DNA from: Alphaproteobacteria bacterium
GTDB taxonomy: Bacteria; Pseudomonadota; Alphaproteobacteria; JABAAW01; JAHZMA01
Direction of reading: 5' to 3'
Assembly (NCBI GenBank): GCA_022599575.1
Contig: JAHZMA010000125.1
Span: 1-43,697, forward strand
Length of the DNA: 43,697 nucleotides
The stretch's first letter is position 1. The number at the start of each line of letters is the position of its first letter. The notes below the pieces were generated by a model that ran no database searches, had not been told where the DNA came from, and saw only the letters and a list, made by a program, of their open reading frames with translations. Made by a program: the position numbers and the translations under genes. Shown piece after piece: positions 26,122 to 36,531 of the stretch.

Positions 26122-26196
26122 ATTATTATCCTTCACATAAGAAGATACGCATTAACCATTCTCTACTATAGCATAATCAGAGTAAAACAGTCAAAA

Positions 26197-27204
26197 TCAA
26201 TATTTTGCCATGATTTTGGCAACATCAATCATGCGTAGCGAAAATGCCCATTCATTATCATACCATGCGCCGACACGCATAAAATCATCAGCAACAATTT
26301 GTGTTTGTCCCATATCAAAGATACAGCTTGCGGGGTGATGTGTGAAATCAATCGACACCAGCGGTTCATCACTATAGGCTAAAATATCTTTCAGCTCATT
26401 TTCACTGGCATTGATAATCGCCTGATGCAGGTCATCGATACTCACTTTTTTACTGGCACAAAATGTTAAATCAACGAAGGAAACATTGGCAGTTGGTACA
26501 CGCATAGAACAGCCATCTAATCGTCCGTCAAGTTCGGGGATAACCTGACTGACCGAGCTTGCCGCACCAGTGGTGGTTGGCACAATGGATAGCGATGCAG
26601 CACGCGCACGGCGGAAATCCCTATGGCTGGCATCAACCAAATTTTGATCGCCTGTATAGGCGTGAATGGTAGTCATATAGCCTTTTTCTATACCCGCAAC
26701 CTCATGCATGATTTTGGCAAGCGGTGCGATACAGTTTGTGGTGCAAGAAGCGTTAGAAATAACTTTATGTTCAGCAGTAATAGCGTGATGGTTAATGCCA
26801 TACACCACCATTAAATCGGCTTGCTTGCAAGGTGCTGACACCAACACTTTTTTAGCACCACCAATGGTGATATGTTGTTCGGCAGCTTGTTTATCGTTAA
26901 ATTTACCACTACATTCTAGCACAATATCAACGTTATGGCTGCGCCAATTTATATCGCCTAAATCGCGTTTATTCATTAACGCAACTTTGCCATGCGGGGT
27001 GATAAAATAATCGCCTTCAATCGTAACAGGCACATTGCATACGCCATGCACAGAATCATATTTTAGTAAATGTTTGGCAAGTTCTGGCTTGCTGATAGCG
27101 TTGATAGCACTAATATGATAATCGGGGGTTGGGTCTTCCAACCATGCGCGAAATACCAACCTACCGATACGTCCAAATCCATTGATAGCCAACTGTAATG
27201 TCAT
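26197..27204 (-). CDS. gap: glyceraldehyde-3-phosphate dehydrogenase, type I
   Basis: GAPDH links glyceraldehyde-3-phosphate and 1,3-bisphosphoglycerate with NAD(P). The N-terminal INGFGRIGRLVFRA binds the cofactor. The catalytic cysteine is in NASCTTNCIAPLAK, with TTIHAYTGDQ, RRARAASLSIVPTTTGA and AWYDNEWAFS as further conserved parts. The length of 335 is normal. A strong AGGAG precedes the ATG. It stands alone between fliN and the zinc-ribbon gene; no pgk or tkt is adjacent. Cofactor preference is not decided here. Confidence 0.96.
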   Translation of the reverse strand: MTLQLAINGFGRIGRLVFRAWLEDPTPDYHISAINAISKPELAKHLLKYDSVHGVCNVPVTIEGDYFITPHGKVALMNKRDLGDINWRSHNVDIVLECSGKFNDKQAAEQHITIGGAKKVLVSAPCKQADLMVVYGINHHAITAEHKVISNASCTTNCIAPLAKIMHEVAGIEKGYMTTIHAYTGDQNLVDASHRDFRRARAASLSIVPTTTGAASSVSQVIPELDGRLDGCSMRVPTANVSFVDLTFCASKKVSIDDLHQAIINASENELKDILAYSDEPLVSIDFTHHPASCIFDMGQTQIVADDFMRVGAWYDNEWAFSLRMIDVAKIMAKY

Positions 27205-27298
27205 TTTATTCTCCTAATTCATAGCAAGCGACATGATGATGTCAGCAACTTAACCATAAATAAAATAAAAATCAAGCTAGGAAAATCAGCGAAATGTT

Positions 27299-28156
27299 TT
27301 AAAAATCACTGCCAGATTCAGTATCGGCTTCAGTGCCAGATTTATCGATAGTTACAACATCCTTATAAGGAATTTCATCGGGGTTTGCCAAGCTAACATT
27401 GCTGTATAAATCTTCCGAGCGTTTTAAGAATAATATTAGAATATCAGCGGCATTTTGGGTAAAGTCAAAAATGGTATGCTCGAATGTGATTGTTGCATCA
27501 GGTGCAATCGGTTGCGGAGACATTTTGATACGGGTGACATATTCCTCGACACCATAAATATTGACGAGCGAAAGACGTAATGTAGGCACAGTAGCTGTTT
27601 CACCGCTAATATTGGTAATGGTACTCTCAATATTTAATATGCGTTCTAAATTTCTAAATTGCACCGAAAAATTAATGTCGCTAATAACAAAACCCATAAC
27701 ATTGGTTTTTTCATCCACATCTAAATTGACAGCATTATAAATTTTTGAAAGGGCTGGAAATTTTTCAACCAATATATCACGGTAAAACACAGCATAGGTC
27801 ACCATAGAAAAAGTAACCACAATAAGAATAAGCCATGCGGTGAAAATAAGACTCTGTCTGAACCGTCTGCTTTGGTAGCCAGAACCATATGCCGATTGTA
27901 GCAGTGATGGCATGTTATCGGCAGGCAATCTATCAATCGCAATCGTATCATGCGCGCCGTAAGAAATAGAAGGTGCGCTACCATCATCAAGGAACACATC
28001 AACCGAAATATCTGTTTCGGGAATATCGGCATAGATTGCTGGATCCACAAACCATTCATGTTTGCAAATGCCACATTGCACTTGTTTGCCAGAATCATCT
28101 AATGCGCTTCGTTTTACATCAAAAATCGATGTGCAATAGGGGCAGGAGATATGCAT
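27299..28156 (-). CDS. zinc-ribbon membrane protein (MJ0042-type finger plus DUF3426-like domain)
   Basis: The start at ATG 28156 places the zinc ribbon at the very N-terminus: CPYCTSIFDV and CGICKHEWFV give the two CxxC pairs. A single membrane segment follows near residues 110-135 (LIFTAWLILIVVTFSMVTYAVF), and then a beta-rich domain like DUF3426 with VMGFVISDINFSVQFRN and TITFEHTIFDF. Such proteins are widespread in alphaproteobacteria, but their role is not settled. Residues upstream of this start in the longer frame are not conserved-looking. It is divergent from folK. Confidence 0.82.
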   Translation of the reverse strand: MHISCPYCTSIFDVKRSALDDSGKQVQCGICKHEWFVDPAIYADIPETDISVDVFLDDGSAPSISYGAHDTIAIDRLPADNMPSLLQSAYGSGYQSRRFRQSLIFTAWLILIVVTFSMVTYAVFYRDILVEKFPALSKIYNAVNLDVDEKTNVMGFVISDINFSVQFRNLERILNIESTITNISGETATVPTLRLSLVNIYGVEEYVTRIKMSPQPIAPDATITFEHTIFDFTQNAADILILFLKRSEDLYSNVSLANPDEIPYKDVVTIDKSGTEADTESGSDF

Positions 28157-28317
28157 ATATTCGTCTCTATCATCAACACCATCATTGATATTATGATATA
28201 TCATAAACAGGCTAATGCTAGCAAGCAACCAGTTTCTTATAAAACTTTTAAATTACACTATATAAATGCCGCTTGCTATGATATTATCAGTCAAATTTAC
28301 TGGGAGAGTGGGGACAT

Positions 28318-28923
28318 ATGGAAATGGCTGATAGGCAAGTAATTTATATTGGTATGGGCAGTAATGTAGGCGATAGCAATCAAATTTTTGATAAAGCTAT
28401 TAATGTTTTAGCGCAACATATTGAGATACAACAACAATCGCATCGTTTTGTTACCAAAGCAATGTATAACACCCAGCAAGATGATTTCTTAAATATGGTG
28501 ATACGTGCTGCAACTTTTGCATCGGCACGCCAGCTACTTACTTTATTTAAGAATATTGAACAAAATTTTGGGCGTGATTTACAGGCAGCGCGCTATGCAC
28601 CACGTCCGCTTGATATGGATTTACTTTTTTATGGCAATCACATTATTGATGAAGATGATTTAAAAGTGCCACATCCTCTGCTTTATGAACGTAAATTTGT
28701 GTTAGAACCGTTAGTTCAGGTGACAAGTAATGATTTTTATGACCCGCATTCAGGCAAACGCGTAACACAATTATTGGCAGATTTGTTCCGCAAGCAAGGA
28801 AAAACAATTCCCCTTAACGCAAAACCTGTTCATCAATCAAGAGCTATAAAACCACTTTATGAAAAAGCACCACCGAATGTGCCAACTAAAATTATACCGC
28901 TGGTAAGAAGACCAAACCCATGA
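28318..28923 (+). CDS. folK: 2-amino-4-hydroxy-6-hydroxymethyldihydropteridine pyrophosphokinase
   Basis: FolK activates 6-hydroxymethyl-dihydropterin with ATP before FolP acts. GMGSNVGDSNQ opens the fold, and the signature APRPLDMDLLFYG with the preceding Arg and Tyr is intact, as is VPHPLLYERKFVLEPL. A C-terminal extension of about 40 residues (after residue 160), rich in Lys and Pro, goes beyond most homologues. Its stop overlaps the next gene by four bases (ATGA), an unusual partner for a folate gene. Confidence 0.94.
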   Translation: MEMADRQVIYIGMGSNVGDSNQIFDKAINVLAQHIEIQQQSHRFVTKAMYNTQQDDFLNMVIRAATFASARQLLTLFKNIEQNFGRDLQAARYAPRPLDMDLLFYGNHIIDEDDLKVPHPLLYERKFVLEPLVQVTSNDFYDPHSGKRVTQLLADLFRKQGKTIPLNAKPVHQSRAIKPLYEKAPPNVPTKIIPLVRRPNP

Positions 28924-30764
28924 TTTCTGAATATCTTAATGATTTTCATATGTGGGCGGTATTTGTGATTGTCGTTGGTGGTTTTTATTTTTACGCCAAT
29001 CAAAAACTACCAATGGAAGTGACGGCGTTTGGTATCATTGTCGTGCTTATTTTATTATTTTATATTGCACCTTATCAAGGTAATTCGCTAGATTACCGAG
29101 ATTTTTTGTTCGGTTTTGCCAATCCTGCGCTTATCACATTATTATGTTTGTTGGTGTTGGGCGAGGCGGTAAATCGCACTGGTATGCTAGATAGATTAAC
29201 CAACAAGATTATTAAATTTGCTGCTGGTCACCGTGTTTTAGCCATTATTTCTACCTTCACTATTGTGTTGGTGATTAGCGGGTTTCTTAACAATATTCCA
29301 GTTGTTATGCTTTTCATTCCAGTGATTTTCAAAATCTGCCGCCGTTTCACTGTGCCACCTGGCCGCTATATGATGTCGCTAAGCTTTTTTTCAATCTTGG
29401 GCGGCATGACAACATTAATCGGCTCTTCCACCAATTTATTGGTGTCGTCAGCGTTGATTGCGATGGGCAGAGAAGGTTTTGACTTTTTCACCTTTACTGT
29501 GCCCGGTATCATCATGGTGCTTAGTGGCGGTTTTTACGTGTTTTTCATCATGCCTTTTATTATGCGTCATTTAGGCGAGCAAAAGGCGCCAGCAGAAAGT
29601 TATGAGCGTGATATTTTCTTTATGCAATTTACCCTGAATGATGAATTAAAATTAGTTGGTAAAAGTGCTGATGGCGAGGGTAAGTTTGAAGGCTTGCTTG
29701 ATACGGTTAAATTACAATTTGTCAAACGCGGTAAGAAAATATTTTATCCACCTTTTCAATCAGTTACGCTAAATAAAGGTGATGTTATGGTGGTGGCGGC
29801 GACGCAAGAAGAATTTGAAAAAATGAATGAAAATCAAAGCCTAGAAGTGTTTTCTGGCAATGTTGAGAATCATGATGAGATTAAACCAGATGTAAAACCA
29901 GAAGTAAAATCTTTGGGACGTGCTGAAGTGGTGGTGGTGCCCAACTCATCAATGATTAAACGCACAATCAGCTCGATTCGTTTTTTTGACCGCTATAATT
30001 GCGTGGTGCTAGGCATTAAGCGTAGGCGCGCACGGATAACCCAGCAGATTGATGATGTTAAACTTGAGGGTGGTGACGTGTTGTTACTGCAGGGCGATCG
30101 TGACAGCCTGTTACAGTTAAAACGCAGCCGCAACATGATTTTGATGGAACATTCACTCAGCGAAGTCAGTTCGGTTAATTTTCTTAAACGCTCTGTATTG
30201 ATTTTTAGCTTGGTGATGCTATTTGCCGCCACTGGCACGGTACCAATTTTGCTGGCAACTTTGGTGGGTGTGTTGGCAATGCTATTGTTGAAAATTATCA
30301 GTGTGCCGAATGCGTTGCGGGTGATGGATGGTAAAATTATTTTGGTGATTAGCGCATCATTGGCATTGGGCTTGGCATTGGAAGCAACTGGTGGGGCTGA
30401 TTTTATCGCGATATTATTTGTGCAAGCATTGGGGAGTAGCCCGCCAGCAATCGTGTTATCATTATTTTTCTTAATCACGGCATTATTGTCGAATATGCTT
30501 TCTACCAAAGCAACGGCAGTTTTGTTCACCCCGATTGCGGTCGGTATAGCGAATCATTTAGGCGTTGATGCTTTACCTTTCGCGATTGCGGTTGTGTTTG
30601 CCTCTAATTGTTCCTTTGCATCGCCTATTGGCTACCAAACAAACTTGCTGGTAATGGGGCCTGGTGGCTATGAATTTAAAGATTTCTTGAAAGCAGGCTT
30701 GCCTTTGATTATTGTGTGTTGGCTAACATTTACAGTGCTAGCATTTAATTTCTTTAATTTATAA
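28920..30764 (+). CDS. SLC13-type (DASS) permease with two central TrkA-C domains
   Basis: The 614-residue inner-membrane transporter has hydrophobic segments at about 10-220 and 425-610, separated by a cytosolic part. The N-half carries SGFLNNIPVVMLFIPVI and GSSTNLLVSSALI, the ion-transporter SNT-like motif. The C-half has SNMLSTKATAVLFTPIA and SPIGYQTNLLVMGPGGY, its inverted repeat. Two TrkA-C (RCK_C) domains lie near 230-300 and 340-405. This layout occurs in sulfate/dicarboxylate transporters such as SAC1-like proteins; the substrate is not determinable. It is coupled to folK by ATGA overlap. Confidence 0.85.
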   Translation: MISEYLNDFHMWAVFVIVVGGFYFYANQKLPMEVTAFGIIVVLILLFYIAPYQGNSLDYRDFLFGFANPALITLLCLLVLGEAVNRTGMLDRLTNKIIKFAAGHRVLAIISTFTIVLVISGFLNNIPVVMLFIPVIFKICRRFTVPPGRYMMSLSFFSILGGMTTLIGSSTNLLVSSALIAMGREGFDFFTFTVPGIIMVLSGGFYVFFIMPFIMRHLGEQKAPAESYERDIFFMQFTLNDELKLVGKSADGEGKFEGLLDTVKLQFVKRGKKIFYPPFQSVTLNKGDVMVVAATQEEFEKMNENQSLEVFSGNVENHDEIKPDVKPEVKSLGRAEVVVVPNSSMIKRTISSIRFFDRYNCVVLGIKRRRARITQQIDDVKLEGGDVLLLQGDRDSLLQLKRSRNMILMEHSLSEVSSVNFLKRSVLIFSLVMLFAATGTVPILLATLVGVLAMLLLKIISVPNALRVMDGKIILVISASLALGLALEATGGADFIAILFVQALGSSPPAIVLSLFFLITALLSNMLSTKATAVLFTPIAVGIANHLGVDALPFAIAVVFASNCSFASPIGYQTNLLVMGPGGYEFKDFLKAGLPLIIVCWLTFTVLAFNFFNL

Positions 30765-30788
30765 TATTATTTTGAAAAGGATTGGTAG

Positions 30789-32582
30789 ATGCATGATTAT
30801 CGAACGCATCATTGTGGAGAATTGACGATTGAACAGGCGAGTATAGCCACAAGAATATCAGGCTGGGTAGATAGAAAGCGCGACCATGGCGGTTTGTTAT
30901 TTATAGATTTGCGCGATATGTATGGTATCACGCAATGTGTGGTGGAAGAAAATTCTAACCTATTTGAACAATTAACCAATGTGCCAATAGAATCGGTGCT
31001 TTGTATTAATGGCGAGGTGCAACCGCGTACTGCCGAAACAATCAATAAAGACTTGCCCACAGGTGAGATTGAAGTGCGTGTGAAAGAAATAGAAATTTTA
31101 TCGCAAAGTTCTGCATTACCGATGCCAGTTAATCAAGAAAGCAGTGATTATCCTGAAGAAATAAGGTTGCGCTATCGCTATCTGGATTTACGTAGGCGCG
31201 ATATGCTGAATAATATCATGTTGCGTAACCGTGCGATAAGGCTGTTACGTGAAAAAATGCACCTGCGGGGCTTTCAAGAGTTTCATACGCCCATTTTAAC
31301 GGCAAGCTCACCCGAAGGCGCGCGCGACTTTTTAGTGCCTAGCCGCTTACATCCCGGTAAATTTTACGCATTGCCACAAGCACCACAACAATTCAAGCAA
31401 TTATTGATGGTGGCAGGGTTTGATAAATATTTTCAAATTGCGCCTTGCTTTCGCGATGAAGATGCGCGTAGCGACCGTTCGCCCGGTGAGTTTTATCAGC
31501 TGGATTTTGAAATGGCATTCGCCACACAACAAGATGTGTTTGATGTGATAGAGCCAGTGCTTTACGAATTATTTACCGAATGTTCGGATAAAAAAGTAAG
31601 CCCTTACCCGTTTCAGCAAATCACCTATCAAGATGCGATGAATAAATATGGCTCTGATAAACCCGATTTACGCAATCCGTTATTGATTCAAGAAGTGACC
31701 GAAATTTTTGCTGATTCTGACTTTAAGATTTTTGCAAAATTGATTAAAGAAAAAGATTTCATTGTGCGTGGTATCATCGTGCCAGATGCGGCACAGCAAC
31801 CGCGTTCTTTCTTTGATAAGTTGAATGATTGGGCGCGAACGATAGGGCAGGCGGGGCTTGGTTATATCAGCTTTAAGGAACAAGGCAATGAAGGCGGTGA
31901 AGGGCCTATTGCCAAAAATCTTGATGATGCACGGATTGCACAATTAAAACAAATCACCAATATTAAGCAAGGCGATGCGGTGTTTTTTGTGTGTGGCAAG
32001 GTGCATGAATCGGCACAATTTGCAGGACAAGCGCGCACTAAAATTGCCGAAACGCTTGATTTGATTAAGAATGATTCGTTCCAATTTTGCTGGATTACTG
32101 ATTTTCCATTTTATGAGCTTGATGAAAAAACTGGCAAAGTGATTTTCTCGCATAATCCTTTTTCCATGCCACAAGGTGGGTTAGATGCGCTTAATAATAG
32201 CGACCCACTTGCCATTAAAGCATGGCAATATGATATTGTGTGCAATGGCATTGAGCTTTCATCGGGGGCGATTCGAAATCACCGTCCTGATATTATGCTG
32301 AAAGCTTTTGATATTGCGGGTTATTCTAAAGAGCAGGTGGAAAAAGAGTTTGGCGGTATGCTGACCGCATTTTCTTATGGTGCGCCACCACATGGCGGGG
32401 CAGCACCAGGGATTGAACGTATTGTAATGTTGCTGGCTGATACGCCTAATATCCGTGAAATTGTGCCATTTCCAATGACGCAAACCGCACAAGATTTAAT
32501 GATGGGTGCGCCGCTTGCGGTGGCTGATAATCTGCTAGAAGAGGCGCATATTCGCGTTAAAATGCCAATTACCACCGATTGA
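30789..32582 (+). CDS. aspS: aspartate--tRNA ligase
   Basis: A class II aminoacyl-tRNA synthetase. The N-terminal OB fold includes [22 protein letters not shown]. Motif 2 is in [20 protein letters not shown], motif 3 is [13 protein letters not shown], and the bacterial GAD domain lies between. The length of 597 is typical of bacterial-type AspRS. Whether it is discriminating or also charges tRNA-Asn cannot be judged safely here. It converges on the large TPR gene with only 13 bases between the stops. Confidence 0.96.
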   Translation: MHDYRTHHCGELTIEQASIATRISGWVDRKRDHGGLLFIDLRDMYGITQCVVEENSNLFEQLTNVPIESVLCINGEVQPRTAETINKDLPTGEIEVRVKEIEILSQSSALPMPVNQESSDYPEEIRLRYRYLDLRRRDMLNNIMLRNRAIRLLREKMHLRGFQEFHTPILTASSPEGARDFLVPSRLHPGKFYALPQAPQQFKQLLMVAGFDKYFQIAPCFRDEDARSDRSPGEFYQLDFEMAFATQQDVFDVIEPVLYELFTECSDKKVSPYPFQQITYQDAMNKYGSDKPDLRNPLLIQEVTEIFADSDFKIFAKLIKEKDFIVRGIIVPDAAQQPRSFFDKLNDWARTIGQAGLGYISFKEQGNEGGEGPIAKNLDDARIAQLKQITNIKQGDAVFFVCGKVHESAQFAGQARTKIAETLDLIKNDSFQFCWITDFPFYELDEKTGKVIFSHNPFSMPQGGLDALNNSDPLAIKAWQYDIVCNGIELSSGAIRNHRPDIMLKAFDIAGYSKEQVEKEFGGMLTAFSYGAPPHGGAAPGIERIVMLLADTPNIREIVPFPMTQTAQDLMMGAPLAVADNLLEEAHIRVKMPITTD

Positions 32583-32595
32583 GTAGGGTTAATGA

Positions 32596-35500
32596 TTAAA
32601 TTTCGTTAAAATAGCGCGCACGATAATCGCTTAAAAAACTTTCTGTTATCGCTTCTTGCGATAACAGCCGTATCACCTGATTAGCTTCATCGGGTGAAAA
32701 ATTATCGGTGGAAGTGACCTTAATATAGTCAAACACACGTTTTAATGGCGAGTTACGCATACCTGCTTCAAAACGGGTGGCAACTTGTTGAAGTGTATTA
32801 TCTTGTTGTGATAGCTGAAGCGCCAACAGCCAGCTAATCAGATAATTGGCTTGGCGGTTTTCTATAAACACATCTTCGGGCGGTGGGTCGCCCGTAAGGC
32901 GTTGCATGGTAAGTGCCGCACGGTACCAATCTTTGTTGTTCCAAAAAATATCGCGACGCAATAAATCGGCATTAAGCGATAAATCTCCAGCAATCAAATC
33001 AAGTGCTGATTCGGGTTGTTCTAAATCAATCAATGCTTTGGCATATAATCTTCTGGCATCAATGCTTTCTTGCGATGATTCAATGCCAAGATCGCCACGA
33101 TATGTTTCAAAAATGTTGATAGTGCCTTCAGGATTATCTCCGATAATATGCAGCAATCCAACTTTTACGATAAGGGTGCGTTTTTGTTGTGGCGTTAGCA
33201 ACCTTTCTGCAACCAGTGGCTCTAGTAATTCATTGGCATTACTATAGAATTGTTCCTTGATTAAATTATCAGCGATAGTAGAAATAATTCGCACACGTTC
33301 ATTGCCAATAGGCAGTAATTCACGGAAATTACGTAGTAATTTAAGAGATGTTTGGGCATCAACATTTATATTTTCGTCTTCTTCTAAAAATATTGAACGG
33401 AACACTGAAAGCATTTCTTGCGTGAGCAGTAAAGCAGAAGGGCTTTCAGGGAAGAAAGCGGAGGCGTCTCGCAAAATATTCAGCCCTAACTCCACCTCGC
33501 CAGTATCTAAATATAATTGACCCAAGCGACCTAATAATTGCAATTCCAATTCATCACCGCGCCAGATATAACGTAAATGTTCTAACGCTTCTACGGATTC
33601 TTCAACTGTTCTATTTCCTTGTGCAATATCATAATTAATTTTTTCTAATTCCGATAAAACCACCCATTTGTTATTGGGGTCTAATTCAATCATTTCCTCC
33701 CAAACGCGATAAGCATATTCATCATCATTTTTACGTAACGAATATAGCCCATCATAATATAAAAAACGTTGATATTCATATTTTGCCATTTGGTTGGTAA
33801 AATTACGCAATGTATCTAGCCATGATTGCACCACCACCAAATCATCAGTAGCAAAAGCAGTTTCAATCTGCCAATTTGCAATCCAGTTTCTTAAATAGAC
33901 AGGGTAGCGCCGTGTAAAATCACTGGAACGGTCAAAGCGTAATTTAGCCGCTTCCCACTCATTTTTTTGAGCGGCGGCAACGCCTTGCCATAATACAGCT
34001 TCGCCATAAGAAGAAAACGCGTCATCAGCAAGAATTTCAATAGCTTCATCGGTGCGTTCCATTAGTAGTAAAACCGCAGCTTTGAGTAAACGGTAATTGA
34101 TCGAGCTGGTGTCATTATCAAAAACATCTTCATAAAGCTCAAGATAGCCATAGGCTTCGCTGTTTAATTTCTGCCCTAAATAGAAAGTAGCGGCTGAAAG
34201 GTGATAAGCACCGCGTTGATTGGTTGGCAATGAGTAATCTAAACTGTTATGAAGCTGCTGGCGCGCCTCTAAAAATGGTAATGTGCTATAAGAAATTGGT
34301 GGGAAATTAAGAAGTGCTTCATTAGAAGTATCGCTTTGGCTATCAATATTATCTTCTAATTTTTGTTGTGCAATATTCAATCCTGTCTCTTTATTGATGA
34401 TGTAACCAGTTTCAGTATCAAAAATATTAATTCCTTCAATTTGTGGCACAATGGCAATCCCTTGCTGTGCTGCAAGAAGTGAAAATTCTACAAAATCGCG
34501 CTGTTTATTATTGGCAATGCCCAATGTTTTAAATGTGCCAACCAGCAATTCACCACCATAGGCTGTGTCAGTAAATGTTACTGCTTTGCCAACATCACGA
34601 GATGATAGCAGTAGAAATTTGTTATTTTTGGCATCGCGTTGAATATGTCCCGATACTGTTTGCGGTGGAATATAGAGTTCATCATGGAAACGTAAAATAT
34701 AATTGAAGCCTTTTTGCACAATAGATGCGTTGATATCGCGTGTTGGCAAAAATCTTAAAACAGTTGCATCTTCAACCTCAATGGGTGTTACATCTAATAG
34801 TAAAGGCAATAATCTGGTTCGCAACCTACTAATATTCACTGGTAATTTTCTATCGGCAACAAACCAGTAATAACCACCATGCCTGAAAAACGCAGTACCA
34901 ATATCTTCAGAAAGTGGAATTGTAATGGTTTGTTGGGCATCGGGTAATGCTAAAATTTCGGCACCTAAACGACGCGCAACTTGCGTTTTAGGCGAAGAGA
35001 AAGGCAAAGAAGCAAAACGTTGTGCATCGCCTTCAATTTCAACATCAGGAAAATCATCGCGTTGTGCAACTGTTTGCTGTTTTGGTAGCAAATCAATGAC
35101 AATTTTCGTGCCTGAGCGAAAATGCCTGATATTATAACTATTAGGAACGTCCATCGCAAACACACTGGTATTATCAATTTGTAAGATACGTGGATTATCA
35201 AACGGTTCATCATAGTTAAATTCAACTTGGCTAATATCAATAGGCTTGTTTTGTCCGAAAGTGATTTGCAAGTTTGGGCTGTCATACTCAATCAGATATT
35301 GCACTTCAGTCGTAAAATCAAAAATTATTCTTAAATATTCTGGCGTTCGCCCAATACGCACCGTATTTCCACCGATAGCTTCTAATTGTTCATTATTGTC
35401 TAATGTATCTAAATCAACGCCTTGTGAGGAAAAAATATTATTTGATTGCCCCTCATCAGTGGCGGTTGTTTGCACAGATGGTACATCTTGATAACCCGCA

Positions 35501-36531
35501 ATGATATTAGAACTGCTGCCATTAAAGTTATTATCGCTGATAATTGCTTCAGCTGGTGTATCATCTTGTAAAAACTGACTTGTGCGCTCTTGTTGTAAAA
35601 TATCAATAACCACACGCCTGCCAATTCTTCTATGGGCAATCGCCAGCTGTCCGCTGGTTGGCAGAACAAACACGCGCCCATTTTCACTAATGTTGGCAGG
35701 GCCTGACGCTAAATTCAGGGAAGGTTCAATTTCTGAAAGGTTGTTCACTGTAAAAGGGCGGTCAAATGTAACGCTGATATTGCTTTCATTAGCGACTGCT
35801 TGATATTGTGGTGGGTTAGAGAAAATAAATTCTAATCGGCCACCACCATCGTTTAATGTGTAGGTATTAATGGTAATAGTTTCAAAATTTCTGTTACTAT
35901 CATTAGGTTCGTTGCTGTCGGCATTATCAAGTTGCGTCACATTAAGTTCTAATGGCTGTTCAGATATAATTAAATCCTCATCATTTTGTGAAGCAGTGGA
36001 AGCATCACCATCTTCTTGTTCGATAATTTGCGGTTGTGTGGAAGGAATTAATTCTGTTTCTACTATTTCTTCTTGCGAAGAATCGATGCTTATGGGTGCA
36101 TTGCTTTCTTGCAAATATCGGTAATTTTCTACCGCTTCAGCAAAATCGCCTAACATAATATCAAACACAATGGAATTATTAAAACGAAACGGCCGAAATG
36201 CCATACCATCTTGTAGCTGAATGCGTATTTGAGTATCAGATAGGCGTGTTATGTTATCCACATAAATTTTCATCTGGTCAGTGATGGTGGGGATAGTTAA
36301 ATCATTATCTTCAGCGAATGTGATAACAATATTATTGTCATCAATATTAGGGCTTATTGTATAAGCGGTGATTTCAGGCCAATCAAATGCGATACGCAAA
36401 AATTCTTCATCATCATGTGGCGCAATACGCAATGATTGCGCTTGCACATGATGTGCAAATAATAAAACAACCACTACCATAAGCTTTATGGTGCTAGTCG
36501 TTAATAATCGGATATGGTTATTTGATATCAT
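32596..36531 (-). CDS. very large exported protein with AMIN-like modules and TPR-type repeats
   Basis: About 1311 residues from ATG 36531, which overlaps the MotB-like stop by 14 bases. A signal peptide ends near HHVQA (residue 31). Three beta-rich modules follow, at about 34-128, 218-313 and 390-484. Each opens with an RI/RL-x-F-D/S strand and closes with an IVFDIM, VVIDIL or IVIDLL strand, like the AMIN domain that binds peptidoglycan or envelope partners. Acidic, Ser/Asn-rich linkers separate them. From about 770 to the end, helical pairs of TPR type dominate (NEWEAAKLRFDRS, YAYRVWEEMIELDPNNKW, LGQLYLDTGEVELGLNILRDAS). Its position after two stator-like genes suggests a periplasmic partner of the flagellar motor, comparable in position to rhizobial MotC, but I cannot claim homology. 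Confidence 0.8.
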   Translation of the reverse strand: MISNNHIRLLTTSTIKLMVVVVLLFAHHVQAQSLRIAPHDDEEFLRIAFDWPEITAYTISPNIDDNNIVITFAEDNDLTIPTITDQMKIYVDNITRLSDTQIRIQLQDGMAFRPFRFNNSIVFDIMLGDFAEAVENYRYLQESNAPISIDSSQEEIVETELIPSTQPQIIEQEDGDASTASQNDEDLIISEQPLELNVTQLDNADSNEPNDSNRNFETITINTYTLNDGGGRLEFIFSNPPQYQAVANESNISVTFDRPFTVNNLSEIEPSLNLASGPANISENGRVFVLPTSGQLAIAHRRIGRRVVIDILQQERTSQFLQDDTPAEAIISDNNFNGSSSNIIAGYQDVPSVQTTATDEGQSNNIFSSQGVDLDTLDNNEQLEAIGGNTVRIGRTPEYLRIIFDFTTEVQYLIEYDSPNLQITFGQNKPIDISQVEFNYDEPFDNPRILQIDNTSVFAMDVPNSYNIRHFRSGTKIVIDLLPKQQTVAQRDDFPDVEIEGDAQRFASLPFSSPKTQVARRLGAEILALPDAQQTITIPLSEDIGTAFFRHGGYYWFVADRKLPVNISRLRTRLLPLLLDVTPIEVEDATVLRFLPTRDINASIVQKGFNYILRFHDELYIPPQTVSGHIQRDAKNNKFLLLSSRDVGKAVTFTDTAYGGELLVGTFKTLGIANNKQRDFVEFSLLAAQQGIAIVPQIEGINIFDTETGYIINKETGLNIAQQKLEDNIDSQSDTSNEALLNFPPISYSTLPFLEARQQLHNSLDYSLPTNQRGAYHLSAATFYLGQKLNSEAYGYLELYEDVFDNDTSSINYRLLKAAVLLLMERTDEAIEILADDAFSSYGEAVLWQGVAAAQKNEWEAAKLRFDRSSDFTRRYPVYLRNWIANWQIETAFATDDLVVVQSWLDTLRNFTNQMAKYEYQRFLYYDGLYSLRKNDDEYAYRVWEEMIELDPNNKWVVLSELEKINYDIAQGNRTVEESVEALEHLRYIWRGDELELQLLGRLGQLYLDTGEVELGLNILRDASAFFPESPSALLLTQEMLSVFRSIFLEEDENINVDAQTSLKLLRNFRELLPIGNERVRIISTIADNLIKEQFYSNANELLEPLVAERLLTPQQKRTLIVKVGLLHIIGDNPEGTINIFETYRGDLGIESSQESIDARRLYAKALIDLEQPESALDLIAGDLSLNADLLRRDIFWNNKDWYRAALTMQRLTGDPPPEDVFIENRQANYLISWLLALQLSQQDNTLQQVATRFEAGMRNSPLKRVFDYIKVTSTDNFSPDEANQVIRLLSQEAITESFLSDYRARYFNEI

